From NCBI RefSeq assembly GCF_046159835.1, contig NZ_JBJXCY010000002.1, positions 744,001-808,000 of the forward strand: DNA of 64,000 bases. Reading direction: 5' to 3'. The position numbers were made by a program, and so were the translations under genes. The notes beneath the pieces are model-generated. The model saw nothing but the letters and a program-made list of their open reading frames with translations, was not told the origin of the DNA and ran no database searches. Shown piece after piece: positions 28,548 through 37,791 of the stretch (positions are counted from its first letter, which is position 1; each line of letters opens with the position of its first letter). Origin of the DNA: JACKJK01 sp046159835 (GTDB lineage Bacteria; Pseudomonadota; Alphaproteobacteria; Rhizobiales; Tepidamorphaceae).

Positions 28548-30635
28548 ATGGTCAATAAATCCTTAACGCCTTGCCGCCACAGTGGTGCCTCAACGATCTC
28601 GGGCCTGCTCGTGAAACGGACCTACTCACATCGTCTGGAAATGTGCCCTGCCTGCCGGCTCAAGCCGGACGGGACGATCCTGCACGCCAACCCGGCCTTT
28701 GAGGAAATCTGCGGCGTGGTCGATGCGTTCGGCGAGGTCAACGTGCTCGACCTGGTCATCGAGAGCCAGCGACCGGCCCTGTCGGAAGCGATTGCCGCCA
28801 CCGCAGCGCAGATGGAGCCGCGCCACATCGAGACCGAGCTGGCTGGCGACGAGCGCACCGACCCGCGACAGGTCGTGTGGACGCTGACGGGCATCGGCGA
28901 CGAGGTGATCGTCACCGGGCGCGACCTGAGCGAGGTGTATGCCTACGAGCATGCGCTCGAACGGCTCATCTCGCTGAAGCATGACACGACGATCTCGCTC
29001 GACCAGAGCATCCCGCGCATCCTCGAGATCGCGCACCGCTTTCTGGGCATGCGGTTCGGTCTGGTGAACAAGCTTCTCGGCAATCAGATCGAAGTGACGC
29101 ACCTGGCCGATCCCGAGCGTGGCCTCTACGAGGGCATGCGCCTGCCGCTGGAGCAGACCTTCTGCTCCTACATCATCGCCTGTGACCGGCTCGTCGCCAT
29201 CCGCGACACCGAGAAACAGCGCCCCAACGGCTTTCCCGAACATCCCTTCAATTCCCGTATTCGAAGCCTTCTCGGCGTGCCGATCTACGTCAGTGGCAGG
29301 CTGTACGGCGCGCTGCTGTTTGGCGACGACAAACCACGCGAAACCAACTTCACCAACGACCAGCGCAACCTGCTGTCGCTGACGGCTGAATGGCTCAGCC
29401 ACGAGCTCGCAGCACGCGAGCGCACGCAGGCCGCCGAGGCCAGCGAGAAGCGCTACCGCAACCTGTATCGCCGCACGCCGGTGATGATGCACTCGGTCAA
29501 CTGGAACGGGCGGCTGGTCGAGGTCAGCGACACGTGGATCGACAAGCTGGGATATACTCGCGATGAAGTAATCGGCCGTGAACCGCTTGAATTCATGACC
29601 GACGATTCCGCGCTCAAGGCCATGGCCAAGCGCGTGTCGGGCAGCGCCAGCAACATGCGCGACTGGCATGAGGAATACCGCTTCCGCCGCAAGGACGGCT
29701 CCATCATGGAGGTCGAGCTGTCCTCCATTGGCGACTGGGCGGAAGCCGCCGCCCTGCCGCCGATGCAGCACCAGCGCAATGGTCGCTTCAACGATGCCCC
29801 GACCGTCTTTGCGCAGGAAACCTCGCTCTGCGTCCTCGTCGACGTCACCGAGCGCAACAGCGCCCAGCGCAACAACATCGCCGCCAATGCCGAACTGCGC
29901 CGCGCCAACGAGGATTTGCGCCGGTTCAACCTGATCGCCTCCCACGACCTGCAGGAGCCGCTGCGCAAGATCCGCACCTTCGCCTCGATCCTTAGCCGCG
30001 AAGCCCCGCAGAACATGTCCCTCGACGGAGCCTATGCGATGGGCGCGATCGTGCGCTCGTCCAAGCGCCTGTCGACGCTGATCACCGACCTGCTCGAATA
30101 CGCGCGCGCCGACCAGGCAAGCCCGCTCGATGACGAGATCGACCTGCACGCCGTGGCCCAGTCCATTGCCCGCGTCGTGTGTGCCGAACACGCCGTCGAG
30201 CGCGCGGCCTTCCGCATCCGCGCTCTGCCGCAGGTGCGCGGCAGCCGGGTGCAGGTGGAGCGTCTGCTCACCAACCTGTTCGCAAACGCCATCAAGTATC
30301 GCGACGCGAGGCGCAAACTGGTGGTCGAAGTGTTTGCACAGAGCGACGCCGAGCAGGTGCGCATGATTGTCCGCGACAACGGCATCGGAGTACCGGCCGC
30401 TCACCGCGAACGCGTGTTCCAGCCGTTCCAGCGGTTGCACTCTAAGGGTCCGGTCCCCGGCAGCGGCATGGGCCTGGCGATCTGCCGCAATATCGCAACC
30501 CACCACGGCTGGGCGCTGTCCACCGAGGACGCGCCCGACATCGGCACGGACTTCACGCTGGCCATTCCGCGCTCCAACGTGATCGAGCGACCGAAAAGCC
30601 CGGCCGAACCCGGCGAGCAAGACCGCGCGGCCTGA
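28548..30635 (+). CDS. PAS-GAF-PAS sensor histidine kinase
   Basis: About 695 residues, no membrane helix, so cytoplasmic. Order: a short PAS-like region (about 25-125, with LKPDGTILHANPAFEEICG), a GAF domain (about 140-285), a PAS domain (about 300-440, EKRYRNLYRRTPVMMHS), HisKA with the phosphorylated His in LIASHDLQEPLRKIRTF, and a catalytic domain with N box NLFANAIKYRD, G1 DNGIGVP and G2 GSGMGLAICRNIA. The dimerisation motif is the phytochrome-kinase type, but no PHY domain or chromophore Cys is evident. The start is uncertain: ATG 28548 is used; ATG 28641 would keep all named domains. The divergent Rcp-like receiver is the likely partner. Confidence 0.88.
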   Translation: MVNKSLTPCRHSGASTISGLLVKRTYSHRLEMCPACRLKPDGTILHANPAFEEICGVVDAFGEVNVLDLVIESQRPALSEAIAATAAQMEPRHIETELAGDERTDPRQVVWTLTGIGDEVIVTGRDLSEVYAYEHALERLISLKHDTTISLDQSIPRILEIAHRFLGMRFGLVNKLLGNQIEVTHLADPERGLYEGMRLPLEQTFCSYIIACDRLVAIRDTEKQRPNGFPEHPFNSRIRSLLGVPIYVSGRLYGALLFGDDKPRETNFTNDQRNLLSLTAEWLSHELAARERTQAAEASEKRYRNLYRRTPVMMHSVNWNGRLVEVSDTWIDKLGYTRDEVIGREPLEFMTDDSALKAMAKRVSGSASNMRDWHEEYRFRRKDGSIMEVELSSIGDWAEAAALPPMQHQRNGRFNDAPTVFAQETSLCVLVDVTERNSAQRNNIAANAELRRANEDLRRFNLIASHDLQEPLRKIRTFASILSREAPQNMSLDGAYAMGAIVRSSKRLSTLITDLLEYARADQASPLDDEIDLHAVAQSIARVVCAEHAVERAAFRIRALPQVRGSRVQVERLLTNLFANAIKYRDARRKLVVEVFAQSDAEQVRMIVRDNGIGVPAAHRERVFQPFQRLHSKGPVPGSGMGLAICRNIATHHGWALSTEDAPDIGTDFTLAIPRSNVIERPKSPAEPGEQDRAA

Positions 30636-30655
30636 CGCGCGGCCACGCGTTGCAT

Positions 30656-31885
30656 TCAGGTGTTGTAGTCGCGCTGGTCGTCGATGACCTTGCCGTCATT
30701 GGGCAGCGATCCCGGTTCGCTGATGGCAACCGCCCCCTTCAGGTTGGTCACCGCCTTCAGGCTCTCGGCAACCGCGGCTTCATCTTCACCGCCCGCACTT
30801 TCCGCCTTCAGCAGCATGACGTCCTGCGCCCCGTCGCGGCTGATCTCCAGCCGCAGCTTGCCAAGGCCCGGATGCCGCCTGGCGATGGCCGCAACCTGCT
30901 CGGGATCGACGAACATGCCCTTCACCTTGGTGCGCTGGTCGGCGCGGCCCATCCAGCCCTTGATGCGGGTGTTGGTGCGCCCGCACGGGCTTTCACCCTC
31001 CATGATGGCCGACAGGTCGCCGGTGCCGAACCGGATGAGCGGGTAATCGGGCCGCAGGACCGTGACCACCACCTCACCCACCTCGCCGTCGGGAACGACT
31101 TCGTCGGTGCCGGGCCGCACGATTTCGAGGATCATCCCCTCGTTGAAGATCATGCCCTCGATGGCATCCGACTCGTAGGCGACGACGCCGAGATCCGCCG
31201 TCGCGTAGCACTGCAGCACGTCGACGCCGCGCTCCTTGTACTCCGCCCGCAGCGAGGGAAAGAGCGCGCCGCCAGAGACGAGAGCCCGCTTGAAGCTGGA
31301 GACGTCGGCACCCGTCTCGGACGCCTTGTCGAGAATGATTTTGAGGAAATCCGGCGTGCCCACATAGGCAGACGGCCGGTAGGCCGATGCAAGCGTCAGT
31401 TGGCCTTCTGTGTTTCCGGGTCCTGCCGGAATGACGCTGACGCCCAGCGCCCGGCAGCCGCTGTCCATGATGAAGCCGCCCGGCGTCATGTTGTAGGAAA
31501 AGCAATTCAGCGCGACGTCGCCCTTGCGCAGCCCCGCAGCATGCAGCGCGCGCGCCGCGCCGAACCAGTTCGCGCCGCGCCCTTCCGGCTCGAAGACCGG
31601 TCCGGGTGAAAAGAACAGCCGGGCCGGCGTCTCGCCAGTGGCGGCAAATCCGCCAAAGGGCGGATTGTCCGCCTGCCTTGCCATCAGCTCCGGCTTGCGC
31701 AGCACCGGCAGCGTGGCAAGCGCCTCGCGGCTGGTGATCGTGCCGGCATCCACGTCCGCGAGGCGGTCGCCCCATCCCGAGGCACCATCCCTTGCCGCGG
31801 CAACGAGATGCGGCAGGGCTTCGAAAAGTGCCGCCTCGCGCTCTGACGCGGAGCGTGTTTCCAGGTCGTCGAAATGTTCGGCCAT
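30656..31885 (-). CDS. PaaK-like phenylacetate-CoA ligase family protein
   Basis: 409 residues of the ANL adenylating superfamily, PaaK branch. AMP-binding parts seen are FSPGPVFEPEGR, the aromatic loop CYATADLGVV, FGTGDLSAIMEG and the C-terminal GRADQRTKVKGMFVDPEQV hinge. It should activate an aryl or acyl carboxylate to its CoA thioester with ATP. It is the last gene of the liv-type ABC cluster, 21 bases after the SDR gene, which suggests it activates the imported compound. Substrate is unknown; phenylacetate or indoleacetate are reasonable guesses given the aryl-pyruvate oxidoreductase upstream. Confidence 0.83.
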   Translation of the reverse strand: MAEHFDDLETRSASEREAALFEALPHLVAAARDGASGWGDRLADVDAGTITSREALATLPVLRKPELMARQADNPPFGGFAATGETPARLFFSPGPVFEPEGRGANWFGAARALHAAGLRKGDVALNCFSYNMTPGGFIMDSGCRALGVSVIPAGPGNTEGQLTLASAYRPSAYVGTPDFLKIILDKASETGADVSSFKRALVSGGALFPSLRAEYKERGVDVLQCYATADLGVVAYESDAIEGMIFNEGMILEIVRPGTDEVVPDGEVGEVVVTVLRPDYPLIRFGTGDLSAIMEGESPCGRTNTRIKGWMGRADQRTKVKGMFVDPEQVAAIARRHPGLGKLRLEISRDGAQDVMLLKAESAGGEDEAAVAESLKAVTNLKGAVAISEPGSLPNDGKVIDDQRDYNT

Positions 31886-31906
31886 GTGCCTGCCTCGATT
31901 GACGTG

Positions 31907-32596
31907 TCAGTCGTCCCAGCCGATGCGCGTGCAGTCGCGGAAATAGGCGCCCGTCGGCCCATCGTCGGGAAGCGTTGCGAGAAAGACGGCCGTCTCTGCC
32001 GCCTGTTCCGGCTCGCGCGGGGCAGACGAGCCGCCCATGCGCGTGTTCACCCAGCCGGGACACATCGCGTTGATCTTCACGCCGCGGCCCGCTTCGCCCG
32101 CCGTCTTCACCGTGATCGCGTTCAGCATCGCCTTGGTGATGCCATAGGCGCCCGGCCCGAGCGAGGTCAGCGAACCCCATTGCGACGAAAGGTTGACGAT
32201 GCGCCCGTAGCCGCGCTGCGCCATCTTTGGCGCAAGCTTCTGGATCAGTTGGAGCGGCCCGACCGCGTTCGTGCGCACGCTCTCCATGACCGCGTCGATA
32301 TCTATGTAGAGCAGGCGCTCGCCTTCAAGGATCGCGGCGTTGTTTATGAGGATGTCGACCTGCGTGCCGCGCGGCTCCAGCGAGGCGAGCGCCGCATCCA
32401 CCGACGCCGGGTCGGCGACGTTCATGTTGAGGGTCTCGCAGGTGCCGCCGTCGTGCCGGATATCGGCAACCACGGTTTCGGCATTGTCCGGGTTGCGGAC
32501 CCCCAGCACCACGGTCATGCCCTGAGCCGCCAGCGCACGCGCAATCGCCGCGCCGATGCCGCGATTTGCCCCGGTCACCAGTGCGGTGCGCGCCAT
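31907..32596 (-). CDS. Short-chain dehydrogenase/reductase
   Basis: 229 residues of the classical SDR family. The cofactor loop TGANRGIGAAIA lies at residues 8-19, NNAAIL is the conserved NNAG variant, the catalytic Ser is in NLSSQWG, and the Tyr-Lys pair is AYGITKAML. It uses NAD(P)H on an unknown alcohol or ketone. It begins four bases after the livF stop and precedes the PaaK-like gene, so it belongs to the same transcript and probably acts on the same substrate pathway. Confidence 0.88.
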   Translation of the reverse strand: MARTALVTGANRGIGAAIARALAAQGMTVVLGVRNPDNAETVVADIRHDGGTCETLNMNVADPASVDAALASLEPRGTQVDILINNAAILEGERLLYIDIDAVMESVRTNAVGPLQLIQKLAPKMAQRGYGRIVNLSSQWGSLTSLGPGAYGITKAMLNAITVKTAGEAGRGVKINAMCPGWVNTRMGGSSAPREPEQAAETAVFLATLPDDGPTGAYFRDCTRIGWDD

Positions 32597-32600
32597 GGGC

Positions 32601-33422
32601 TCAGTTCAGCCAGCGCTTGCGGCGGCGGTAGCTTTTCACGTTCCGGAAGCTGGAATGCGCGTCGCCACCGATGCCGAGGTAGAATTCCTTCACGTCCTCG
32701 TTTTCGCGCAATTCCTTCGCGGCGCCGTCGAGCACGATGCGCCCGCTTTCCAGGATGTAGCCGTAGGTCGCGTATTTCAGCGCGATATTGGTGTTCTGCT
32801 CCGCCAGCAGGAAGGTCACGTTCTCATTGGCGTTGAGCTGCTTCACGATCTCGAAGATTTCTTCCACCAGCTGCGGCGCGAGGCCCATGGAGGGTTCATC
32901 CAGCAGGATCATGTCCGGACGCGCCATGAGCGCGCGCCCGATCGCGCACATCTGCTGCTCGCCGCCGGAGGTGTAGCCGGCCTGGCTCGACTTGCGTTCG
33001 CGCAGGCGCGGGAAATAGTTGTAGACCTTCTCCAGGTCTTCCTTGATGGCGGCATTGCCGTCCTTGCGGGTATAGGCGCCGGTCAGCAGGTTTTCCTCGA
33101 TGGTGAGGTGACCGAAGCAGTGCCGCCCTTCCATCACCTGGATGCAGCCGCGCTTCACGAGGTCGTTCGGGGACAGGTCGTGGACCTTCTCGCCCTTGAG
33201 AATGATGGACCCCTTGGTGACGTCGCCGCGCTCGGCCCGCAGCAGGTTGGAGATCGCCTTCAAAGTCGTCGTCTTGCCGGCGCCGTTCGCCCCCAGCAGG
33301 GCAACGATCCCGCCGCGCGGCACGTTCAGCGACACGCCCTTCAACACGAGGATCACGTGGTTGTAGATTACCTCGATATTGTTGACCTCGAGCATATTCT
33401 GCCCGTCAGCGCTGTCAGACAT
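32601..33422 (-). CDS. livF: ABC transporter ATP-binding protein, LivF type
   Basis: 273 residues. Walker A LLGANGAGKTTTLKA, signature YTSGGEQQMCAIGRAL and Walker B MILLDEPSMGLAP are intact. The length is longer than the usual 235 because of an N-terminal MSDSADGQNMLEVNN and a basic tail YRRRKRW. It is one of two ATPases of the branched-chain-amino-acid-type (HAAT) transporter encoded here. It is separated from the binding-protein gene by a hairpin, so it may be expressed at a lower level. Confidence 0.9.
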   Translation of the reverse strand: MSDSADGQNMLEVNNIEVIYNHVILVLKGVSLNVPRGGIVALLGANGAGKTTTLKAISNLLRAERGDVTKGSIILKGEKVHDLSPNDLVKRGCIQVMEGRHCFGHLTIEENLLTGAYTRKDGNAAIKEDLEKVYNYFPRLRERKSSQAGYTSGGEQQMCAIGRALMARPDMILLDEPSMGLAPQLVEEIFEIVKQLNANENVTFLLAEQNTNIALKYATYGYILESGRIVLDGAAKELRENEDVKEFYLGIGGDAHSSFRNVKSYRRRKRWLN

Positions 33423-33470
33423 GGGCTGTCCCCGTCATTGCCATCGACCGATTGTATTTGCTGCAAGCGA

Positions 33471-33495
33471 CGCCCGGCGAATGAACCGCCGGGCG
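33471..33495 (-). terminator. Hairpin between binding-protein gene and livF
   Basis: CGCCCGGCG (33471-33479) pairs with CGCCGGGCG (33487-33495) around seven bases. No T-run follows on the minus strand. Such hairpins after a binding-protein gene often protect its message or thin out transcription into the next gene. Confidence 0.6.
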
Positions 33496-33520
33496 CCTTG
33501 TTTCAGGTGCGGCGCGGGCC

Positions 33521-34813
33521 TTAGCTCGCGCAGCGCATCTCGAGGTTGTTCTCCTTGGCGTAGGCCTCGGAGTCTTCCATGATCAGCGCATCGACCACTT
33601 CGCGGTCGGCCTCGATCATGCCCGTGATGATGTTCCACTTCTTGGCATCGGCATCCCACTGCTGGATCATGCCGAGGCCCGGACCACCATGGGCTTCACA
33701 CGAGACCTTCACCGGAACGGTGAACTCCGGCAGGCCAAGCTCCTCAAGGCGCGCTTCGTCCACGTCCAGGGCTTCCATGCCGTCGCGCATCATTGCCGGC
33801 GTGATGTCCTTGGTGTCGTGGATTTCCATTGCCTTGCGGGCCGCTTCCACGGCCCACATCGCGGCCACAATACCGCGGTTGTAGAGGACCGTGCCGTGCT
33901 GGTCGCCGGCACCGGCCGCCTTGCCCTTGTCGTAGACGTGCGTCTTCAGATCGTCGTAGATCGGGAAGTCGTCGCCCACGCCGTGGAAGGTGATGGCCTT
34001 GTAGCCGTCGGCACCGGCACCAGCCGGCATGACGTCGTTTTCAGACGCCGACCACCACACGCCGATGAAGTGATCCATCGGGAAGCGAATGTTGGCGGCT
34101 TCCTGGATGGCAACCTGGTTCATCACGCCCCAGCCCCACATCACGACATAGTCGGGACGGTCGCGGCGAATCTGCAGCCACGTCGACTTCTGCTCCTGGC
34201 CGGGATGGTCGACCGGCAGCAGCATCAGCTCGTAGCCGTGCTTTTCGGCAAGCTTCTCCAGCGTGCGGATCGGCTCCTTGCCATAGGCGGAGTTGTGGTA
34301 GACGAGCGCGATCTTTTTGCCGTTCAGGTCACCGCCTTCTTCCGAAGACACGTACTTCACGATGATCGAAGCGGCGTCCCAGTAGGTGCCGGGATAGTTG
34401 AAGACGTTGGAGAAGACCTTGCCGTTGGCAGCCGACGTGCGGCCATAGCCCATCGAGTGGATGGGGATGCCGTCGGCGGTCGCTTTCGGGATCAGCTGGT
34501 AGGTGATGCCCGTGGAAAGCGGCTGGTAGACGAGAGCGCCTTCACCTTTGGTGGACTCGTAGCACTCAACGCCTTTTTCGGTGTTGTAGCCGGTTTCGCA
34601 TTCGATGAGGTTGATCCTGGTCCCCTCGACGCCGCCATCGCGCTCGTTGATGAGCGTGAAATAGTCGGCGTAACCGTCGGCAAACGGAATGCCGTTCGGC
34701 GCGTAAGGTCCGGTGCGGTAGCTGAGCGAGGGGAACACCAGTTCGGCGGCTGCCGGTCCGGCTCCAATCGTCAGCGCCAGTGCGGCTGCTGCCGCGAGTT
34801 TGGCGATCTTCAT
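33521..34813 (-). CDS. ABC transporter periplasmic binding protein, LivK/HAAT type
   Basis: 430 residues. A signal peptide (MKIAKLAAAAALALTIGAGP to AAA) is followed by a type I periplasmic-binding fold, with FPSLSYRTGPYAPNGIPFADGY at the mature N-terminus and the second-lobe stretch GVWWSASENDVMPAG. The ABC permeases and ATPases flank it. ATG 34813 is preferred over 34819 since GGGAGG lies six bases before it. The members most like it accompany CoA ligases and import aromatic or other carboxylates rather than leucine. The substrate is not readable here. Confidence 0.88.
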   Translation of the reverse strand: MKIAKLAAAAALALTIGAGPAAAELVFPSLSYRTGPYAPNGIPFADGYADYFTLINERDGGVEGTRINLIECETGYNTEKGVECYESTKGEGALVYQPLSTGITYQLIPKATADGIPIHSMGYGRTSAANGKVFSNVFNYPGTYWDAASIIVKYVSSEEGGDLNGKKIALVYHNSAYGKEPIRTLEKLAEKHGYELMLLPVDHPGQEQKSTWLQIRRDRPDYVVMWGWGVMNQVAIQEAANIRFPMDHFIGVWWSASENDVMPAGAGADGYKAITFHGVGDDFPIYDDLKTHVYDKGKAAGAGDQHGTVLYNRGIVAAMWAVEAARKAMEIHDTKDITPAMMRDGMEALDVDEARLEELGLPEFTVPVKVSCEAHGGPGLGMIQQWDADAKKWNIITGMIEADREVVDALIMEDSEAYAKENNLEMRCAS

Positions 34814-34888
34814 TTCCATCCTCCCTTTATGATGGATGAGCTTGTGGCGCATTTTCACGCCGTTGTTGCCCCTGGCCATTTTGATGTT

Positions 34889-35965
34889 TCAGTGCGGAAA
34901 TGGCCAAAGCCGCAGCTTCTCCTTGGTCGTGCGCCACAATTGGGCGAACCCGTGTGGCTCCACGATAAGGAAGAACATGATGAGCCCGCCGACGATCACC
35001 AGTTCCAGGTGCGCGGCGATATCCGTCGGCCATCCCCAAAGGCCGACAAGCACGTTTTTCAGCAGCACCGGCAGCAGGACGATGAACCCCGCGCCGAGGA
35101 ACGATCCGAGGATCGAGCCAAGCCCGCCAATGATGACCATGAACAGTGCGCGGAACGACTGGTTGATGCCGAAGGCTTCCGTCGGCTCCACGGCACCGAA
35201 CCAGATGGTGAAATACATCGCGCCCGCGATGCCCACGTAGAACGAGGACACCGCGAAGGCCGAGAGCTTCGCGCGCAGCGGTTCCACCCCGATGATCTCG
35301 GCGGCGATATCCATGTCGCGGATCGCCATCCACTGCCGCCCGAGCCGGCCGCGCGTCAGGTTGCGCGCAATCCAGGCAAAGACGAACACGACCGTCAGCG
35401 CGACGAGATAGGTCGCCCAGGGCGGCGCGCCGGGACCCGTCACGGGCACGCCGAACATCAGCCGTTCCGGCGCGGTGATCTGGCCTGAAGCCGAGTAGTT
35501 GTAGAACCACGGAAACTTGTTGAAGACCCACACCAGGAAGAATTGCGCGGCAAGCGTCGCCACCGCCAGGTAGAACCCCTTGATGCGCAGCGATGGCAGG
35601 CCAAAGATCATGCCGACCGCTGCCGTCACCCCGCCGGAAAAGACGATCACGATCAGGATGTTCAGTTCCGGGAAGGCAGTCATCAGCTTGTAGGAGGCAT
35701 AGGCGCCGACCGCCATGAACCCCCCGGTGCCCAGGCTCACCTGCCCGCAATAGCCAACGAGGATGTTCAGGCCGAGTGCCGCCATCGACCACACCAGGAA
35801 CGGGATCAGGACCGACTTTTCCCAGTAGTCGTTGATGAGCAGCGGCACGATGAAGAACGCGAACGCGATGAACGTCCAGAACAGGAAGCGTTCCGACTTG
35901 ATCGGGAACGTCTGCTGATCGGCCCGGTAGGACGTCTTGAAGTCGCCAGCCTCGCGGTAAAGCAT
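34889..35965 (-). CDS. livM: ABC transporter permease, LivM type
   Basis: 358 residues with about ten hydrophobic segments, beginning with a longer hydrophilic head MLYREAGDFKTSYRADQQTF. The permease signature region AIRDMDIAAEIIGVEPLRAKLSAFAVSS is present near residues 200-230; GGLGSILGSFLGAGFIVLLP matches the family. It forms the inner-membrane channel with LivH. It starts four bases after the livH stop. Confidence 0.92.
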   Translation of the reverse strand: MLYREAGDFKTSYRADQQTFPIKSERFLFWTFIAFAFFIVPLLINDYWEKSVLIPFLVWSMAALGLNILVGYCGQVSLGTGGFMAVGAYASYKLMTAFPELNILIVIVFSGGVTAAVGMIFGLPSLRIKGFYLAVATLAAQFFLVWVFNKFPWFYNYSASGQITAPERLMFGVPVTGPGAPPWATYLVALTVVFVFAWIARNLTRGRLGRQWMAIRDMDIAAEIIGVEPLRAKLSAFAVSSFYVGIAGAMYFTIWFGAVEPTEAFGINQSFRALFMVIIGGLGSILGSFLGAGFIVLLPVLLKNVLVGLWGWPTDIAAHLELVIVGGLIMFFLIVEPHGFAQLWRTTKEKLRLWPFPH

Positions 35966-35969
35966 CGCC

Positions 35970-36971
35970 CTAGATCCTCTCGATGATCTTGTCGCCGAAC
36001 AGCCCCTGCGGGCGGAACATCAGGAAGAACAGCGCCACCACGTAGGCGAACCAGTTCTCGATGGCACCGCCGACGAGCGGGCCGATGTAGAGTTCGGCGA
36101 GCTTCTCGCCAACGCCGATGATGAGACCGCCGACGATGGCGCCGGGAATGGAGGTGAAGCCGCCGAGGATGAGAACCGGCAGCGCCTTCAGTGCGATCAG
36201 CGACAGCGAGAACTGCACACCGGACTTCGCGCCCCACATGATGCCCGCGACCAACGCCACGAAGCCCGCGATGGACCACACCACGACCCAGATCGTGCGC
36301 AGCGATATGCCGACCGACAGCGCCGCCTGATGATCGTCGGCCACCGCGCGCAGGGCCCGGCCCATGCGCGTGTATTGCGAGAACAGCGTCAGCCCGACCA
36401 CCAGCACGACGGCAACGATGGCCGCCGTCACGTCCAGCTTGTCGATGTACATGCCGTAGTAGTCGGCACCCTCCGCCGCCCACTCGCGGGTGACGTCCTC
36501 CAGCCAGAACGAGCCGCCGGTGGGGATGCCGACATCCAGCGTCTTCACGTCCGACCCCCACATCAGATCGCCCAGTCCTTCGAGGAAATAGGCCAGTCCG
36601 ATGGTCGCCATGAACAGGATGATCGGCTCCTGATTGACGAGGTGCTTGAGCACGAAGCGTTCGAGGATGAAGGCCAGCGCGATCATGACCACCATCGTGC
36701 CGGCGATGGCGAGCACGGCGGGCAGGCCGGCGCCCCAGTTGTGGATGTCAGTGCCGAAGATCGCGTTGATGAGGTGCGAGAACGGTACCTGGCCCGTCAT
36801 CAATCCGACCAGCGTCAGCGCCGCGAACAGCGCCATCACGCCCTGGGCAAAGTTGAAGATGCCGGACGCCTTGAAGATCAGCACGAAGCCGAGTGCCACC
36901 AGTGCGTACATGACGCCGGCCATCAGGCCGTTCAGCACCGTTTCGAGGAAGTAGAGGAATTCGGGGCTCAT
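35970..36971 (-). CDS. livH: ABC transporter permease, LivH type
   Basis: 333 residues, about eight to ten membrane segments, starting MSPEFLYFLETVLNGLMAGV. The family block AVADDHQAALSVGISLRTI is at about 210-230 and GGFTSIPGAIVGGLIIGV near the C-terminus. A periplasmic insertion of about 40 residues (DVKTLDVGIPTGGSFWLED) makes it slightly longer than E. coli LivH. It lies 16 bases after livG and is the partner of LivM. Confidence 0.92.
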   Translation of the reverse strand: MSPEFLYFLETVLNGLMAGVMYALVALGFVLIFKASGIFNFAQGVMALFAALTLVGLMTGQVPFSHLINAIFGTDIHNWGAGLPAVLAIAGTMVVMIALAFILERFVLKHLVNQEPIILFMATIGLAYFLEGLGDLMWGSDVKTLDVGIPTGGSFWLEDVTREWAAEGADYYGMYIDKLDVTAAIVAVVLVVGLTLFSQYTRMGRALRAVADDHQAALSVGISLRTIWVVVWSIAGFVALVAGIMWGAKSGVQFSLSLIALKALPVLILGGFTSIPGAIVGGLIIGVGEKLAELYIGPLVGGAIENWFAYVVALFFLMFRPQGLFGDKIIERI

Positions 36972-36987
36972 TGCTGTTTCCCTGGCC

Positions 36988-37791
36988 TCAATCGTGCGGA
37001 ACGCCGAGATAGGCGTCGATCACGTCCTGGTTGTTGCGGACCTCGTCCGGCGATCCGTCACCGATCTTCTTGCCGTAGTCGAGGACGACGACACGGTCCG
37101 ACAGGTCCATGACGACGCCCATGTCGTGCTCGATCAGCGCGATGGTGGTGCCGAACTGGCTGTTCACGTCGAGGATGAAGCGGCTCATGTCCTCCTTCTC
37201 CTCGCGGTTCATGCCCGCCATTGGCTCGTCCAGCAGCAGCAGGCGCGGCTCGGCGGCCAGTGCCCGGCCAAGCTCGACGCGCTTCTGCAGGCCGTAGGGC
37301 AACCGCCCCACGGGGGTCTTGCGGATGTGCTGGATTTCGAGGAAGTCGATGATCTTCTCGACCGCCTCGCGGTGCTCGGTTTCCTCGCGCTGCGCCGGCC
37401 CCGCCCACATCGCCTGCCACAGCAGGTTGCGGTTCATCAGCGTGCCGCGCCCAGTCATGATGTTGTCGAGTGTCGACATGCCCCGGAACAGGGCGATGTT
37501 CTGGAAGGTGCGCGCGATGCCGTTCGTCGCGGCATGGTGCGGACGCATCCGTTTCCGCTGCACGCCCTCGAAGGTGATGGTGCCTTCCTGCGGGTGATAG
37601 AAGCCGTTGATGACGTTGAGCATCGACGTCTTGCCGGCACCATTCGGTCCGATGATCGCGCGGATCTCGCCGGTGCGGATATCAAACGAGATGTCGGAGA
37701 TCGCCTTCACGCCGCCGAACGACAGCGAGATGTCGTCGACCTCGAGCAGCACTTCGCGTTCGGAAGCCGGCAGGCTTTCCACGACGCTCAT
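36988..37791 (-). CDS. livG: ABC transporter ATP-binding protein, LivG type
   Basis: 267 residues. Walker A IGPNGAGKTSMLNVI, signature-like LPYGLQKRVELGRAL and Walker B LLLLDEPMAGM are clear; the signature Ser-Gly-Gly is replaced by Pro-Tyr-Gly as in many LivG proteins of this type. Its ATG overlaps the stop of the upstream CoA ligase by four bases, implying translational coupling. It powers the LivHM permease together with LivF. Confidence 0.91.
   Translation of the reverse strand: MSVVESLPASEREVLLEVDDISLSFGGVKAISDISFDIRTGEIRAIIGPNGAGKTSMLNVINGFYHPQEGTITFEGVQRKRMRPHHAATNGIARTFQNIALFRGMSTLDNIMTGRGTLMNRNLLWQAMWAGPAQREETEHREAVEKIIDFLEIQHIRKTPVGRLPYGLQKRVELGRALAAEPRLLLLDEPMAGMNREEKEDMSRFILDVNSQFGTTIALIEHDMGVVMDLSDRVVVLDYGKKIGDGSPDEVRNNQDVIDAYLGVPHD

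Noticed and set aside
28626..30620. 664-codon open frame antisense to the histidine kinase
   Set aside because: The plus strand holds all kinase motifs in order; the antisense frame is compositional.
33689..35488. 599-codon plus-strand frame over the binding-protein and livM genes
   Set aside because: The minus strand encodes well-conserved transporter proteins with proper ribosome sites and spacing.
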